Assembly: GCA_016927815.1 (NCBI GenBank)
Contig: JAFGLY010000166.1
Span: 62,001-126,000, forward strand
DNA from: Deltaproteobacteria bacterium
GTDB taxonomy: Bacteria; Myxococcota_A; UBA796; JAFGLY01
DNA length: 64,000 nt
Direction: 5' to 3'
Of this stretch, positions 48,479-57,883 are shown piece after piece. Below the pieces are notes generated by a model. It was given only the letters and a program-made list of their open reading frames with translations, had not been told where the DNA came from and ran no database searches. How positions within the stretch are numbered: the first letter of the stretch is position 1; every line of letters begins with the position of its first letter. The position numbers and the translations under genes were made by a program.

Positions 48479-49470
48479 ACGACTGCATCCTGATGGACCA
48501 CGGCGAGGGCGGGGCTGCGACGGCCCGCCTGCTCACCGAGGTCTTCCTCCGCCACCTCGGCAACCCCGGTCCGCTCGAAGACGCCGCCTGTCTGCCCGGT
48601 TTCGACCGGATCGCCTTCACCACCGACACGTTCGTGGTGCGGCCTCCGTTCTTTCCGGGAGGCGATATCGGAAAGCTCGCCGTGTGCGGAACCGTGAACG
48701 ATCTCGCGGTGATGGGCGCCGTCCCCAGGTGGATCACCGCGGCGTTCGTGCTCGAGGAGGGGCTGGCGATCTCCCTGCTCGACCGCGTGGTGGCCTCCAT
48801 GGCGGCCACGGCCCGCGAGGCGGGCGTCACGGTGGTCGGCGGCGACACGAAGGTGGTGGGGCGGGGCGAAGCCGACGGCATCTTCGTGAACACGAGCGGT
48901 GTCGGCTTCCTCCCGCCGCAAAGGGCGCTCTCGGTGGCTGCCTGCCGGCCGGGCGACCAGGTGATCGTGAGCGGGCCCGTGGGCGACCACGGTACCGCCG
49001 TGCTCCTGGCTCGTGAGGGATTCGGGTTGGAGGGAGAGGTCTACAGCGACTGCCAGCCGCTCGGCGACCTCGCAGCCGCCCTGTTGGAGGCCGCACCGGA
49101 CATCCGGTCCATGCGCGACCCCACGCGAGGCGGTCTGGCCACCGTGCTGGTGGAGATGGCCTCGGCCTCAGGCGTCCGGATCCGGATCGAGGAGGCCGCG
49201 GTCCCCGTGCGCCGATCCGTGCGGACCGCGTGCGACCTGTTGGGTCTCGATCCGCTGTACGTGGCCTGCGAGGGTCGCCTCGTGGTCGTGTGCCCCCCAG
49301 AGCGGACGGACGATGTCCTGGCAGCCGCACGCGCCCATCCTCGTGGCCGAGAAGCCGCGCTGATCGGAGGGGTGGGGGAGGGGACCTGCGGCCTGACCCT
49401 CGAGACCGTCCACGGGGGCCGCCGCCCGCTCGTCGCCCTCGAAGGCGCCCAGCTCCCCCGCATCTGCTAG
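48475..49470 (+). CDS. hypE: Hydrogenase maturation factor HypE
   Basis: MDHGEGGAATARLLTEVF, FTTDTFVVRPPFFPGGDIGKLAVCGTVNDLAVMGA, DPTRGGLATVL, C-terminal PRIC. GTG start, GTGA overlap. Confidence 0.97.
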   Translation: MNDCILMDHGEGGAATARLLTEVFLRHLGNPGPLEDAACLPGFDRIAFTTDTFVVRPPFFPGGDIGKLAVCGTVNDLAVMGAVPRWITAAFVLEEGLAISLLDRVVASMAATAREAGVTVVGGDTKVVGRGEADGIFVNTSGVGFLPPQRALSVAACRPGDQVIVSGPVGDHGTAVLLAREGFGLEGEVYSDCQPLGDLAAALLEAAPDIRSMRDPTRGGLATVLVEMASASGVRIRIEEAAVPVRRSVRTACDLLGLDPLYVACEGRLVVVCPPERTDDVLAAARAHPRGREAALIGGVGEGTCGLTLETVHGGRRPLVALEGAQLPRIC

Positions 49471-49478
49471 GAGTCGCC

Positions 49479-49835
49479 GTGCACGAAGCGTCCATTGCCC
49501 AGTCGCTGCTCGACCAGGTGGAGCAGGTCATGGCTGGCCCGGCGTTCGAGGGCGTCACGGGTCGGCTCGTCCGGGTCCACGTGCGAATCGGCCGGATGAC
49601 GGCCGTGGTACCCGACGTGCTGCGTTTCATGTGGGCCGCCATGGTCGACGGCACCGCGATCGAGGGCGTCGCTCTCGAGATCGAGGAGGTTCCGATCCGG
49701 GCCCGCTGCAACGGCTGTGGCGAGGAGCAGGAGTTCGTGGACATCGGATTCGTCTGCGGCAGGTGTGGATCCACGGACGTGGAGATCACGTCGGGCCGGG
49801 AGCTGAACCTCGTTTCCTTGGAGGTGGAGTCATGA
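49479..49835 (+). CDS. hypA: Hydrogenase nickel incorporation protein HypA
   Basis: (V/M)HEASIAQSLLDQVEQ start; zinc site CNGCGEEQEF..CGRCGSTDVEITSGRELNL. GTG start at 49479. Confidence 0.95.
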   Translation: MHEASIAQSLLDQVEQVMAGPAFEGVTGRLVRVHVRIGRMTAVVPDVLRFMWAAMVDGTAIEGVALEIEEVPIRARCNGCGEEQEFVDIGFVCGRCGSTDVEITSGRELNLVSLEVES

Positions 49836-50518
49836 CGGACGCAACACGGCGCATTCCAGTGATCACGCGCATCCTCGAGGCCAACGACCGGGTCGCCGAC
49901 GAGAACCGTCGCCGGTTCGCCGAGGCGGGGGTCTGTGTGGTGAACCTGGTGTCCAGTCCAGGGGCGGGCAAGACCACGCTCCTGGAGCACACACTTCCGG
50001 CCTTGAGGGGCGGCGTGCGCGCAGGCGTGATCGTCGGAGACATCGCGACCACCCGGGACGCCGAGCGCCTTGCGGTCCACGACGTCCCCGTCGTGCAGAT
50101 CACGACCGAGGCGTTCGGCGGTTCCTGCCACCTGGAGGCCACGACCATCCGGCAGGCGCTCGATGCCCTGGACCTGGACTCGCTGGATCTCCTCTTCGTG
50201 GAGAACGTGGGCAACCTCGTCTGTCCCGCCGAGTTCGACCTGGGCGAACACGCCAAGGTGGCCCTCCTGTCCGTCACCGAGGGCGAGGACAAGCCGATCA
50301 AGTACCCGCTGGCGTTCCAGGTGGCCGAGCTCGCGGTGATCACCAAGATCGACCTGGTGCCGCACCTCCGGTACGACCTCGACGCCATGCGCGCCTTCCT
50401 CGAGAAGGTCAACCCGAGGCTCCCGAGGGTGGAGATGTCCATCTACACCGGGCAGGGATTGGACGCCTGGATGGCCTGGCTCGAGGAGAAGATGGCGCGG
50501 GCCGCCAAGCGGGGGTGA
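49832..50518 (+). CDS. hypB: Hydrogenase nickel incorporation GTPase HypB
   Basis: NLVSSPGAGKTTLLE, GDIATTRDAERL, CHLEA, LLFVENVGNLVCPAEFDLGE, ITKIDLVPHL. Confidence 0.96.
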   Translation: MTDATRRIPVITRILEANDRVADENRRRFAEAGVCVVNLVSSPGAGKTTLLEHTLPALRGGVRAGVIVGDIATTRDAERLAVHDVPVVQITTEAFGGSCHLEATTIRQALDALDLDSLDLLFVENVGNLVCPAEFDLGEHAKVALLSVTEGEDKPIKYPLAFQVAELAVITKIDLVPHLRYDLDAMRAFLEKVNPRLPRVEMSIYTGQGLDAWMAWLEEKMARAAKRG

Positions 50519-50728
50519 TCCTGCGAGGCCTGCCCGCGTGGCGGCGCATCCTGCCGACCCCGCTGGGAGAGGGCGTTCGGGAGACCTGCCAGCGCCCGGG
50601 ATGCGGTCGGACGCGGGCCGCCAGGGTCCGTGCGGACGTCGCGGGCGTCCTGGCATGGCCAGCGACGGTCCAGGCCGGTAGAATCCACTCGTGGGCCATC
50701 CTCCCGGCCCCGTCCCGTTGGAGGCACC

Positions 50729-53077
50729 GTGTCCGACTCCCTGCCCCGACTCCTGTGGCTTCCCCTCCTGGCGTCCTGCGCGCCGGCCTCCCAGCCCGAC
50801 GAGGTCATGGCCACCCTGCTCCCGTTCGGCTCGGAGGGCGAGCCGCTGCTCGAACCGTCCCAGGTCCTGGGCTTCGACCGCGTGGGAGACCACCTGTTTG
50901 CGGACCTCGATCCGGCTTTCCGGCAGATCGGCATCCATCCTGCCCAGACGCACCTCCCAGTCCGCGCACAGGCGCCCTTTTTCGTCCGCGACGCGATCTC
51001 GGGGCTCTCGATCCATGCACGCCTCGACGAAGCCCTCGATGTCCCGGCCATTCCCTCCCAAGGCCACGTCGTCTACGCCGATGTCCTGCCGGACGGTGCC
51101 GATGCGGTTCTCAGGGTGACCGTGGACGGCCTCGAGGACTACGTCCTCTTCGAAGACCCCCCCGCCACGCCGGCCGTCTCGTACACGGTCTCGCTGGGAG
51201 ACGCGGTGGCCGGACTGCGGTTCGTGGCCCACAGCCTCGAGTTTCTCGACGCCGGCGGGGCCCCGCGCCTCAGGGTTCCATCTCCCTTCCTCGTGGACGC
51301 CCACAACCGGGTGCACCCGGCGACCCTCGAGGTCGAGGGGTGCGCGGTCCAGACCCGGCCCGTGGCTCCCTGGGGACGCGAGGTCCTGCCGCCGGGAGCG
51401 CGGGAGTGCACGCTCGTGATCGCCTGGGACAACGCGCCCGTGGCCTGGCCAGCCGTGCTCGATCCCGGCTGGAAGACCACCGGCAGCATGTCCGCACCCC
51501 GCGCCGGGCACACGAGCACCCTGCTCAACGACCGCACGGTGCTCGTGGCCGGAGGCGTGGACCTGGAAGACAGTCCCTACCACCCCATCGCCGAGCTCTA
51601 CGACCCCGAGACGGACACCTGGGCCGAGACCGGCGATCTGAGCGTGAACCGATCCGGGCACACCGCCACCCTGATAGGCAGCTGGGGCGTGCTGGTGGCA
51701 GGCGGGTTCGCCGAGGTGGACCCGGAGAAGGGCATCCGCGCCGAACGCTACGACCCCAGCGACGGGGTCTGGGACGACGTGGGCCCGATGATCCGCTGGC
51801 GGGCCCACCACACGGCCACCCTGCTCCTGGACGAGCGCGTGCTCGTCGCAGGGGGAGACGTGGCCACGATCTGGCCGGACACCGAGCCGTCCTCGAGCGC
51901 CGAGATCTACGACACCCTCAAGATGGAGTGGGCCGTCACCGGCTCCATGGCGGTTCCGAGAACCGGACACGACGCGGGTGTTCTGCTCGACGGTCGCGTG
52001 CTCGTCGCGGGCGGGGACGCCAGCAGCACCTTCACGGAGGCGTACAACCCCAGCCTCGGCAGCTGGAGGTCGGCTGGAGACCTGAACACGCCGCGCTCGT
52101 CCTCGACGCTGACCGTGCTCGCGGACGGCGATGCGATCGTCGTGGGCGGCGACGCCACCGGCGCCACCTCCGAGCTGTACGACGCGAAGACCTCCACGTG
52201 GACCCCGGCCGGGGAGGTCCCCGGGTTCGAAGCCTGCACCGGAGCCGGCCTGACGGGTCACACCGCGAACCTGCTCGCAGACTACCGCGTGCTGGTGGCC
52301 GGCGGGGTCTGCGGGGACGATCCCCTCAAGACCAGTGCCCTGTACGACCCCTTCGAGTCTGCCTGGCAACCGGTGTACGGGTTCACGTTCCCGCGCTTCG
52401 ACCACGCCACGAGCCTCTTGAGGGACGAGCGGTTGCTGGCCTCCGGCGGCGTCTCGCTTGCGCTCATCGGCAATCCTCCGCCTCAGGAGTACACGACCAC
52501 CGCGGACATCCTCACCCCCTGCGTGGACGACGACATCGACGGCGACCGGGACGGCACGATCTGTGCCGACGACTGCGACGACCAGGACAACAGCAGGTTC
52601 CCCGGCAACAAGGAACTGTGCGACGGCCTCGACAACGACTGCGACGGAGAGGTGCCCGCGGACGAGGTGGACGTGGACGCCGACGGCTGGCTCCTGTGCA
52701 ACGACTGCGACGACCGGGATGCCACGTTCCATCCCGAGGCCGAGGAGCTGTGCGACGGCCTCGACAACGACTGCGACGGCGTGGTCCCCGACGACGAGAT
52801 CGATGACGACGGGGACTGGTGGACGGAGTGCATGGGGGACTGCGACGACACGAACCCGGACGTCCACCCCGGCCGGGACGAGGTCTGGGGCAACGGCATC
52901 GACGACAACTGCGACGGGTATGCCGATCCGGGCTACGTGCCGGACGACGAGGAAGAGGGGTGCAGCTGCACGCAGGGACCTCGTAGCGGAGGGTGGCTCG
53001 GGTGGATCCTCGGCGCGTTGGGCCTGGTCTTCCTCAGGCGTCGAGCCTGTGCGGGAGACCGGCGCAGGACCGGATGA
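50729..53077 (+). CDS. Lipoprotein/surface protein with kelch repeats, MopE-like CDGLDNDCDG repeats and MYXO-CTERM-like tail
   Basis: Kelch units (AGHTSTLLNDRTVLVAGG...AELYDPETDTW); CDGLDNDCDG twice plus DDNCDG; tail EEGCSCTQGPRSGGWLGWILGALGLVFLRRRACAGDRRR. GTG start with GGAGG RBS. Confidence 0.87.
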   Translation: MSDSLPRLLWLPLLASCAPASQPDEVMATLLPFGSEGEPLLEPSQVLGFDRVGDHLFADLDPAFRQIGIHPAQTHLPVRAQAPFFVRDAISGLSIHARLDEALDVPAIPSQGHVVYADVLPDGADAVLRVTVDGLEDYVLFEDPPATPAVSYTVSLGDAVAGLRFVAHSLEFLDAGGAPRLRVPSPFLVDAHNRVHPATLEVEGCAVQTRPVAPWGREVLPPGARECTLVIAWDNAPVAWPAVLDPGWKTTGSMSAPRAGHTSTLLNDRTVLVAGGVDLEDSPYHPIAELYDPETDTWAETGDLSVNRSGHTATLIGSWGVLVAGGFAEVDPEKGIRAERYDPSDGVWDDVGPMIRWRAHHTATLLLDERVLVAGGDVATIWPDTEPSSSAEIYDTLKMEWAVTGSMAVPRTGHDAGVLLDGRVLVAGGDASSTFTEAYNPSLGSWRSAGDLNTPRSSSTLTVLADGDAIVVGGDATGATSELYDAKTSTWTPAGEVPGFEACTGAGLTGHTANLLADYRVLVAGGVCGDDPLKTSALYDPFESAWQPVYGFTFPRFDHATSLLRDERLLASGGVSLALIGNPPPQEYTTTADILTPCVDDDIDGDRDGTICADDCDDQDNSRFPGNKELCDGLDNDCDGEVPADEVDVDADGWLLCNDCDDRDATFHPEAEELCDGLDNDCDGVVPDDEIDDDGDWWTECMGDCDDTNPDVHPGRDEVWGNGIDDNCDGYADPGYVPDDEEEGCSCTQGPRSGGWLGWILGALGLVFLRRRACAGDRRRTG

Positions 53078-53538
53078 CGACCATGGAGGCCTCTCCCACT
53101 CCCCCGGAACCCTCGCCGCCTCCCCGGCGGCGGTCCGGCATCCTCGTCCTCGTCGAACTGGTGGGTGCCATCGCCCTCGCCTTGACCGCCTGGGCAGGGT
53201 CGTCGTCGGGGCTCATCGACCGGCAGACCGCCAGCATCCTCGGTCTCGGATCGGTGCTCCTGTTCGGCAGCCTCCTGCTCTCGTTCCGCTCGCGTCCCCG
53301 GCAGACCGGGGAGCCCGGCCTGGAGGATGCGCGAAGGCCGTCCCGTCCCGTGCCCATGCCCCACTGGTCTCCCGCGCCGGGCGTGGTTCCCGACGTGGTC
53401 CTGCGTCCTGGAGATCCGGACCCCACGCTCGAACCCGAAGCCCTGCGCGCTCCCGTGGAGACGCCTCCCCCGGAACCGGACGACCCCACGGTGGACGTGT
53501 TTCCCGCTCCACCCCAGGGGCCGAACGAACAGGACTAG
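53074..53538 (+). CDS. Small two-TM membrane protein of unknown function
   Basis: Starts MTTMEASPTPPEPSPPP; two hydrophobic helices; ATGA overlap with upstream gene; 154 aa. Confidence 0.6.
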   Translation: MTTMEASPTPPEPSPPPRRRSGILVLVELVGAIALALTAWAGSSSGLIDRQTASILGLGSVLLFGSLLLSFRSRPRQTGEPGLEDARRPSRPVPMPHWSPAPGVVPDVVLRPGDPDPTLEPEALRAPVETPPPEPDDPTVDVFPAPPQGPNEQD

Positions 53539-53921
53539 GCCGGGAGGGTCTGGCCCTTCCACAGTCCGTGAAGGTTGCACCAGGCCCGCACGCCGATCCT
53601 TCGACCCTCGACGGGGAAGAAGGCCTCGGGTGCGTCGCCGGGAACGAGGTCCTTGCGCAGCACGAGCCCGTCCACCTGGACCTCGATCCACCCGATGAAG
53701 TGGGCTTCGGTCATGGGATGGGCCACGCTGCCCACCCGAACCATGAGCCCTCCGTGCGTCCGCTCGAGCACCGGGACGTGCTTCTCGCGGGCGGCATCCA
53801 CGGTGTTCTCCTCGAGCCGGACCATGGGCTGGTCGCAGCAGGTGAGGGTGCCGCCTCCGACGTGGTGCACCTCGACGAGGTTGCCGCACTCGGTGCAGCG
53901 GTAGATCCATCCCTTCTCCAT
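53535..53921 (-). CDS. dfx: Desulfoferrodoxin (superoxide reductase)
   Basis: N-terminal YRCTECGN...LTCCDQPM rubredoxin-like site; EKHVPV, GSVAHPMTEAHFIGWIEV, CNLHGLWKG. Confidence 0.95.
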   Translation of the reverse strand: MEKGWIYRCTECGNLVEVHHVGGGTLTCCDQPMVRLEENTVDAAREKHVPVLERTHGGLMVRVGSVAHPMTEAHFIGWIEVQVDGLVLRKDLVPGDAPEAFFPVEGRRIGVRAWCNLHGLWKGQTLPA

Positions 53922-53944
53922 GACACAGCCTCCTGGTGGGGGAA

Positions 53945-54106
53945 TCAGTCGACGGGTTCGAAGAGGTCCTTCCCGGCCCCACAGACCGGACAGACCCAGT
54001 CGTCGGGGATGTCCTCGAAGGCGGTCCCGGGCTCGATGCCGGAGTCGGGGTCGCCCTCGGCGGGATCGTACACGTAGCCACAGGGGGTGCACTCGTAGCG
54101 CTTCAT
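53945..54106 (-). CDS. Rubredoxin
   Basis: [53 protein letters not shown]. Confidence 0.97.
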   Translation of the reverse strand: MKRYECTPCGYVYDPAEGDPDSGIEPGTAFEDIPDDWVCPVCGAGKDLFEPVD

Positions 54107-55299
54107 GCGTTCTCCTTCGGGGTGAGGGTGAGGTCTGCGTGGCGACGGGCGATGGTCTCGGCGAGCGCGTCCAGAGCAGCGAGGTCTTCGGAGCGAGGGA
54201 TGCCCCGGACCTGTACGGGGTCGAGAACCTCGGCCTTGAGGCCGGAGACCAGCCCGGCGAGCTGATCCGTCGACCGACCGCCCCAGGCGTAGGATCCGAT
54301 GACGGCGACATGACGAATCCGTGGCTTCAAGGCTCCGAGCACCATGGCGGCGTGCAGTGCGGTGGGGTGGGCGCCCCCGAGTACCGTGGGAGTGCCGAGC
54401 ACGAGCGTGGCGGCGTCCACGGTGGCGGCCGCGACCCGACCCAGATCGGCGGCGGAGAGGTTGAAGGCCTCTACGTCCACGTCGCGGGCCAGGAGGCGAT
54501 CCACGAGGTGCTCCACCATGCGCTGCGTCGAGCCGTGCATGGACACCCACGCGATCACGACCTTGTTCCGCGGGCCGCCGTCCACCCAGTATCGGTAGGC
54601 CTCGAGGATGTCCTCGGGGTGGTCCCAGACCGGGCCGTGGCTGGGCGCGATGACCTGGCAGGGCCAGGCTTCGAGACGGGCGAGGTGCTTCCGGATCTGG
54701 GCCGTGAACGGCATCATGATCGTGGCGAAGTAGCGCCGGGCGTCCTCCATCACGAGGCCGGACCGGGAAGCCCAGGGCTGGTCGGTGGACAGGTGGGATC
54801 CGAACAGGTCGCACGGGAGGAGGAGACCTAGTTCGCGGACGTAGGTGAGCATCGTCTCGGGCCAGTGGACCCAGGGAGCGTGGAGGAACTCGAGCGTTCG
54901 GTTGCCCAGCGAGATCGTCTCCCCGTCCTCCACGGTCCGGATCCGGTCCACGGGGAGATCGAGATGGAGCGTCAAGAGATCCCGGCCCTTGGGAGTGGTG
55001 AGCAGGCGGGCTCGCGGAAAGCGCGCCATCACCTCGGGCAGGGTGCCGCTGTGGTCCTGCTCCGCATGGTTGGACACCACGAAGTCGGGCTCCGCTCCGA
55101 TGGAGGCGAGCCGTTCGAACAGCACGGGGCCGAAGTGCGGTTCCACCGCATCGACGAGCACCGTGCCCTCGCTGCCCCGCACCACCCAGGCGTTGTAGGA
55201 CGTGCCGTGGGGAAGGGGGATGAGATTGTCGAACAGGCGCCGGTCCGGGTCCTGTGCGCCCACCCAGAAGAAGCCGTCACCGAGAGGTCGAGCCTGCAT
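54103..55299 (-). CDS. fprA: FprA-family flavodiiron protein (A-type)
   Basis: Diiron ligands [35 protein letters not shown]; flavodoxin domain [15 protein letters not shown]. Confidence 0.95.
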   Translation of the reverse strand: MQARPLGDGFFWVGAQDPDRRLFDNLIPLPHGTSYNAWVVRGSEGTVLVDAVEPHFGPVLFERLASIGAEPDFVVSNHAEQDHSGTLPEVMARFPRARLLTTPKGRDLLTLHLDLPVDRIRTVEDGETISLGNRTLEFLHAPWVHWPETMLTYVRELGLLLPCDLFGSHLSTDQPWASRSGLVMEDARRYFATIMMPFTAQIRKHLARLEAWPCQVIAPSHGPVWDHPEDILEAYRYWVDGGPRNKVVIAWVSMHGSTQRMVEHLVDRLLARDVDVEAFNLSAADLGRVAAATVDAATLVLGTPTVLGGAHPTALHAAMVLGALKPRIRHVAVIGSYAWGGRSTDQLAGLVSGLKAEVLDPVQVRGIPRSEDLAALDALAETIARRHADLTLTPKENA

Positions 55300-55457
55300 G
55301 GGATCTCCTCGAGACCTGGCGAGTGTAACCTGCACGCACCCGGAGGATTCTGTCGCCGATGATCGGCATCACCGGGCCGGCCCGGTCCGAAGACCGCTGG
55401 ACAGATCCGTATCGGGTTAGGTCCGTACCTGGACTCCGCGCCCCGGAGGTGGTGACC

Positions 55458-56612
55458 GTGAAGGTCGGCACGGGCCTTTCGACCGAGCCGGTCACGGGTC
55501 GAGCGGTAGAGGAGGCCGCCCGCAGCGCCCTTGCCGGCATCGGCGTCGATCGGGCAGACGCCGCCCTGTGCTGGCTCACGACACCCCACGCCCCCCATGT
55601 CGAGGAGGTCTGCGATCACCTCGGCGAGGTGCTCGATGTGCCCAGCTTCGCGGGGTGCATCGCGTCCGGGGTGACGGTGGGCGATCGGCAGGTTTCCGAC
55701 GGTCCGGGCGTCGGGGTCATGGCCTTCGCGGACCCGGACCCGGATCGATTCCGCTCGATCCTTGCCCGAAACCTGGAAAAGCGTCCTGCCGAAGTCGCCA
55801 CGGCGCTCGTGGACCGCACCGGCCGGGACGACATGCTCTTCGCGATGCTCTCGACCTCCTCGTTCCAGCCACGCCCGTTCCTCCAGGCGTTGCAGGGCGT
55901 GGGATCGCGAGCCACGCTCACGGGTGGAGGCGCCGTGAACCTGCAGGGTAGCGACTTCGTGTTCACCGAGGCCGGCGTGGAGGCCGACGGAGCCTCTGCG
56001 CTCCTCATCCGGACGTGCGGTCCCCTGATCGGCGTGGCCCAGTCCTGCCAGGCCGTCACGCCTCCGTACCTCATCACGGCCTGCCAGGGGCGGGTCCTGG
56101 CCGAACTCGACCGCAGGCCCGCGGAGGACGTTCTCGTAGAGGTCATGCGGGGGCGCGGGTTCCAGGACGCCGACCTCGGACGGCGGGTGATGGTCGGCCT
56201 GGGGCAGCGCGTGTCCCGAGTGGACTTCGTCCGGGGTGAGTTCGTGGTCCGCCCGCTTCTCGGCGTGGAAACGCGGTTGCGCGCCCTCTTCGTCGGAGAC
56301 GAACTCGAAGAGGGCATGAGCCTGGTGTTCGTGCTGAGGGATCGCGAGGCTGCGCGCCAGGAGCTCAACGCGTGCCTGATGGAGATGCGCGATGCCCTCA
56401 ACGGTCGGCCCCGGCCGTCGTTCGCGCTCGTGGCCGACTGCGGGGGCCGGAACGCCGAGTTTCACGGCATGCCCGATTTCGATGCCGCCATCACGTCCGC
56501 CTACCTGGAGGACGTGCCCATGGGGGGATTCGCCAGCGGCTTCGAGATTGCACCCTCCAGCGGTGCCCCCCAGGTCCATCTCTTCAGCCAGGTCGTGGGC
56601 GTGGGGTGGTAG
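55458..56612 (+). CDS. FIST N- and C-domain sensor-type protein (start uncertain; ORF open from 55359)
   Basis: FIST-like VKVGTGLSTEPVTGRAVEEAARSAL ... GASALLI...PLIGVAQSC ... PMGGFASGFEIAP; GGAGG ~8 nt upstream of GTG 55458. Confidence 0.8.
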   Translation: MKVGTGLSTEPVTGRAVEEAARSALAGIGVDRADAALCWLTTPHAPHVEEVCDHLGEVLDVPSFAGCIASGVTVGDRQVSDGPGVGVMAFADPDPDRFRSILARNLEKRPAEVATALVDRTGRDDMLFAMLSTSSFQPRPFLQALQGVGSRATLTGGGAVNLQGSDFVFTEAGVEADGASALLIRTCGPLIGVAQSCQAVTPPYLITACQGRVLAELDRRPAEDVLVEVMRGRGFQDADLGRRVMVGLGQRVSRVDFVRGEFVVRPLLGVETRLRALFVGDELEEGMSLVFVLRDREAARQELNACLMEMRDALNGRPRPSFALVADCGGRNAEFHGMPDFDAAITSAYLEDVPMGGFASGFEIAPSSGAPQVHLFSQVVGVGW

Positions 56613-57834
56613 CGGACGGATCGGATCCGGCAGCAGCCCGACCGGCCGCCCATCCAGGGGGGAGGAGCAGATCCACCACCCGCACGCTGCAGCCGAGCAC
56701 GACGGCCCAGCAGACCGGCAGCCACTGGAGCGTTCTCGGCCAGTGCTCGGTGAGGACGTGCCTCCAGTTGGCCACCGCGGCCACCAGGACCCCCGCCGCG
56801 AGCGCCGGCCAGATGCGCCGGCCGGGGGTCGGCCAGGCCAGCAGCCACCCTACGGCGGGCAGGATCAGGATGGCCTGGTGGGGCATGGACGTCCCGGCCA
56901 TCGCGGTGCCGACCCAGGCGATCCAAAGTGCCGCCAGGGCCGGAATCACTGCGGGATCGGGCCGACGGGCTGCCCAGGCGGTGAGTCCGACGGCCAGGAG
57001 ACCCGGCAGCCAGAGGCGGGTGGACCACAGGGCCAGCACGAAGGATCGTTCCTGCTCGGCCCAGGCTGGATGCATGGCCTCGCCGACGAAGGCGGCTGCG
57101 CCGGCGCCCAGTGGCGACCCCGCCCACGGCCCCGCGTAGAACCCCAGCGAGATCCCCAGCGCGAGGAGCGGCACGGCCACCGCGATGCCGACCAGCCTCC
57201 AGCGACGCCCCAGCATCGCAGGAACCAGGAGCACCAGGGGGAACAGCTTGATGGCGATGCCCAGCCCGATGGCCGCGCCTCCCCATGCCGTCCGGTCGCG
57301 CGCCAGCGCCCAGACACCGAGTCCGGCCAGCAGCACCAGGATCGCGTTGCTCTGGCCCATACCGACCACGAGAGGCGTCATCCTCAAGGAGGCGACGATG
57401 CCCGTGGCGAGGGCCATCGAAGCCATCGCACGGGCTCCGCGGGAGGTGGAGCCCGCCGGCAGGGCCATGCCCGCGACCAGCGCGAGACCGAAGGCCGCCT
57501 GGAGCCACCCGTCCAAGGCCCAGAAGGGCACGGCCCCCAGCGGCAGGAAGACCAGTGCCGCGCTCTGGGGGTAGTAGGTGTGAAACCCGATGCACCGCAT
57601 GCGCACGTCGCTGACCGAGAACAGGCGGGCGAGGACTTCGGGATCCGTCGGATCCATGCGATGCAGCAGGGCCCTCCCTCCCAGCCAGAGAGGGAGGAAG
57701 TCCAGGTTGTGGGCTTTTTGCCAGGAGATCTCGGCCCAAAGGGACCAGATCGCCGAGCCGGCCCACACGATCGCCAGCACGGCCAGCAACCCGACCAGCC
57801 AGCGCCGGGTCCGCTCGGACAGCGCCGGGATCAT
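56584..57834 (-). CDS. DUF2029/GT87-like multi-TM glycosyltransferase
   Basis: Multi-TM protein with DFLPLWLGGRALLHRMDPTDPEV and GLGIAIKLFPLVLL motifs typical of GT87. Confidence 0.82.
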   Translation of the reverse strand: MIPALSERTRRWLVGLLAVLAIVWAGSAIWSLWAEISWQKAHNLDFLPLWLGGRALLHRMDPTDPEVLARLFSVSDVRMRCIGFHTYYPQSAALVFLPLGAVPFWALDGWLQAAFGLALVAGMALPAGSTSRGARAMASMALATGIVASLRMTPLVVGMGQSNAILVLLAGLGVWALARDRTAWGGAAIGLGIAIKLFPLVLLVPAMLGRRWRLVGIAVAVPLLALGISLGFYAGPWAGSPLGAGAAAFVGEAMHPAWAEQERSFVLALWSTRLWLPGLLAVGLTAWAARRPDPAVIPALAALWIAWVGTAMAGTSMPHQAILILPAVGWLLAWPTPGRRIWPALAAGVLVAAVANWRHVLTEHWPRTLQWLPVCWAVVLGCSVRVVDLLLPPGWAAGRAAAGSDPSATTPRPRPG

Positions 57835-57883
57835 CGGTTCGTCCGTTTCATGTGGACCCTCTGCGTTCGATCCCCCGGGCGCC

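Noticed and set aside
48827-52867. 1346-aa minus-strand ORF antisense to hypE, hypA, hypB and the kelch gene
   Set aside because: GC-rich antisense open frame; low-complexity composition (V/H/G/R-rich), no family motifs, and the + strand genes here are unambiguous.
52590-52930. Repeated gacaacgactgcgacg-type DNA
   Set aside because: Explained by coding for CDGLDNDCDG protein repeats, not a CRISPR or intergenic repeat.
56584-56612. 29-bp convergent overlap between the FIST gene and the GT87-like gene
   Set aside because: Short tail overlaps are common in compact genomes; not remarkable.
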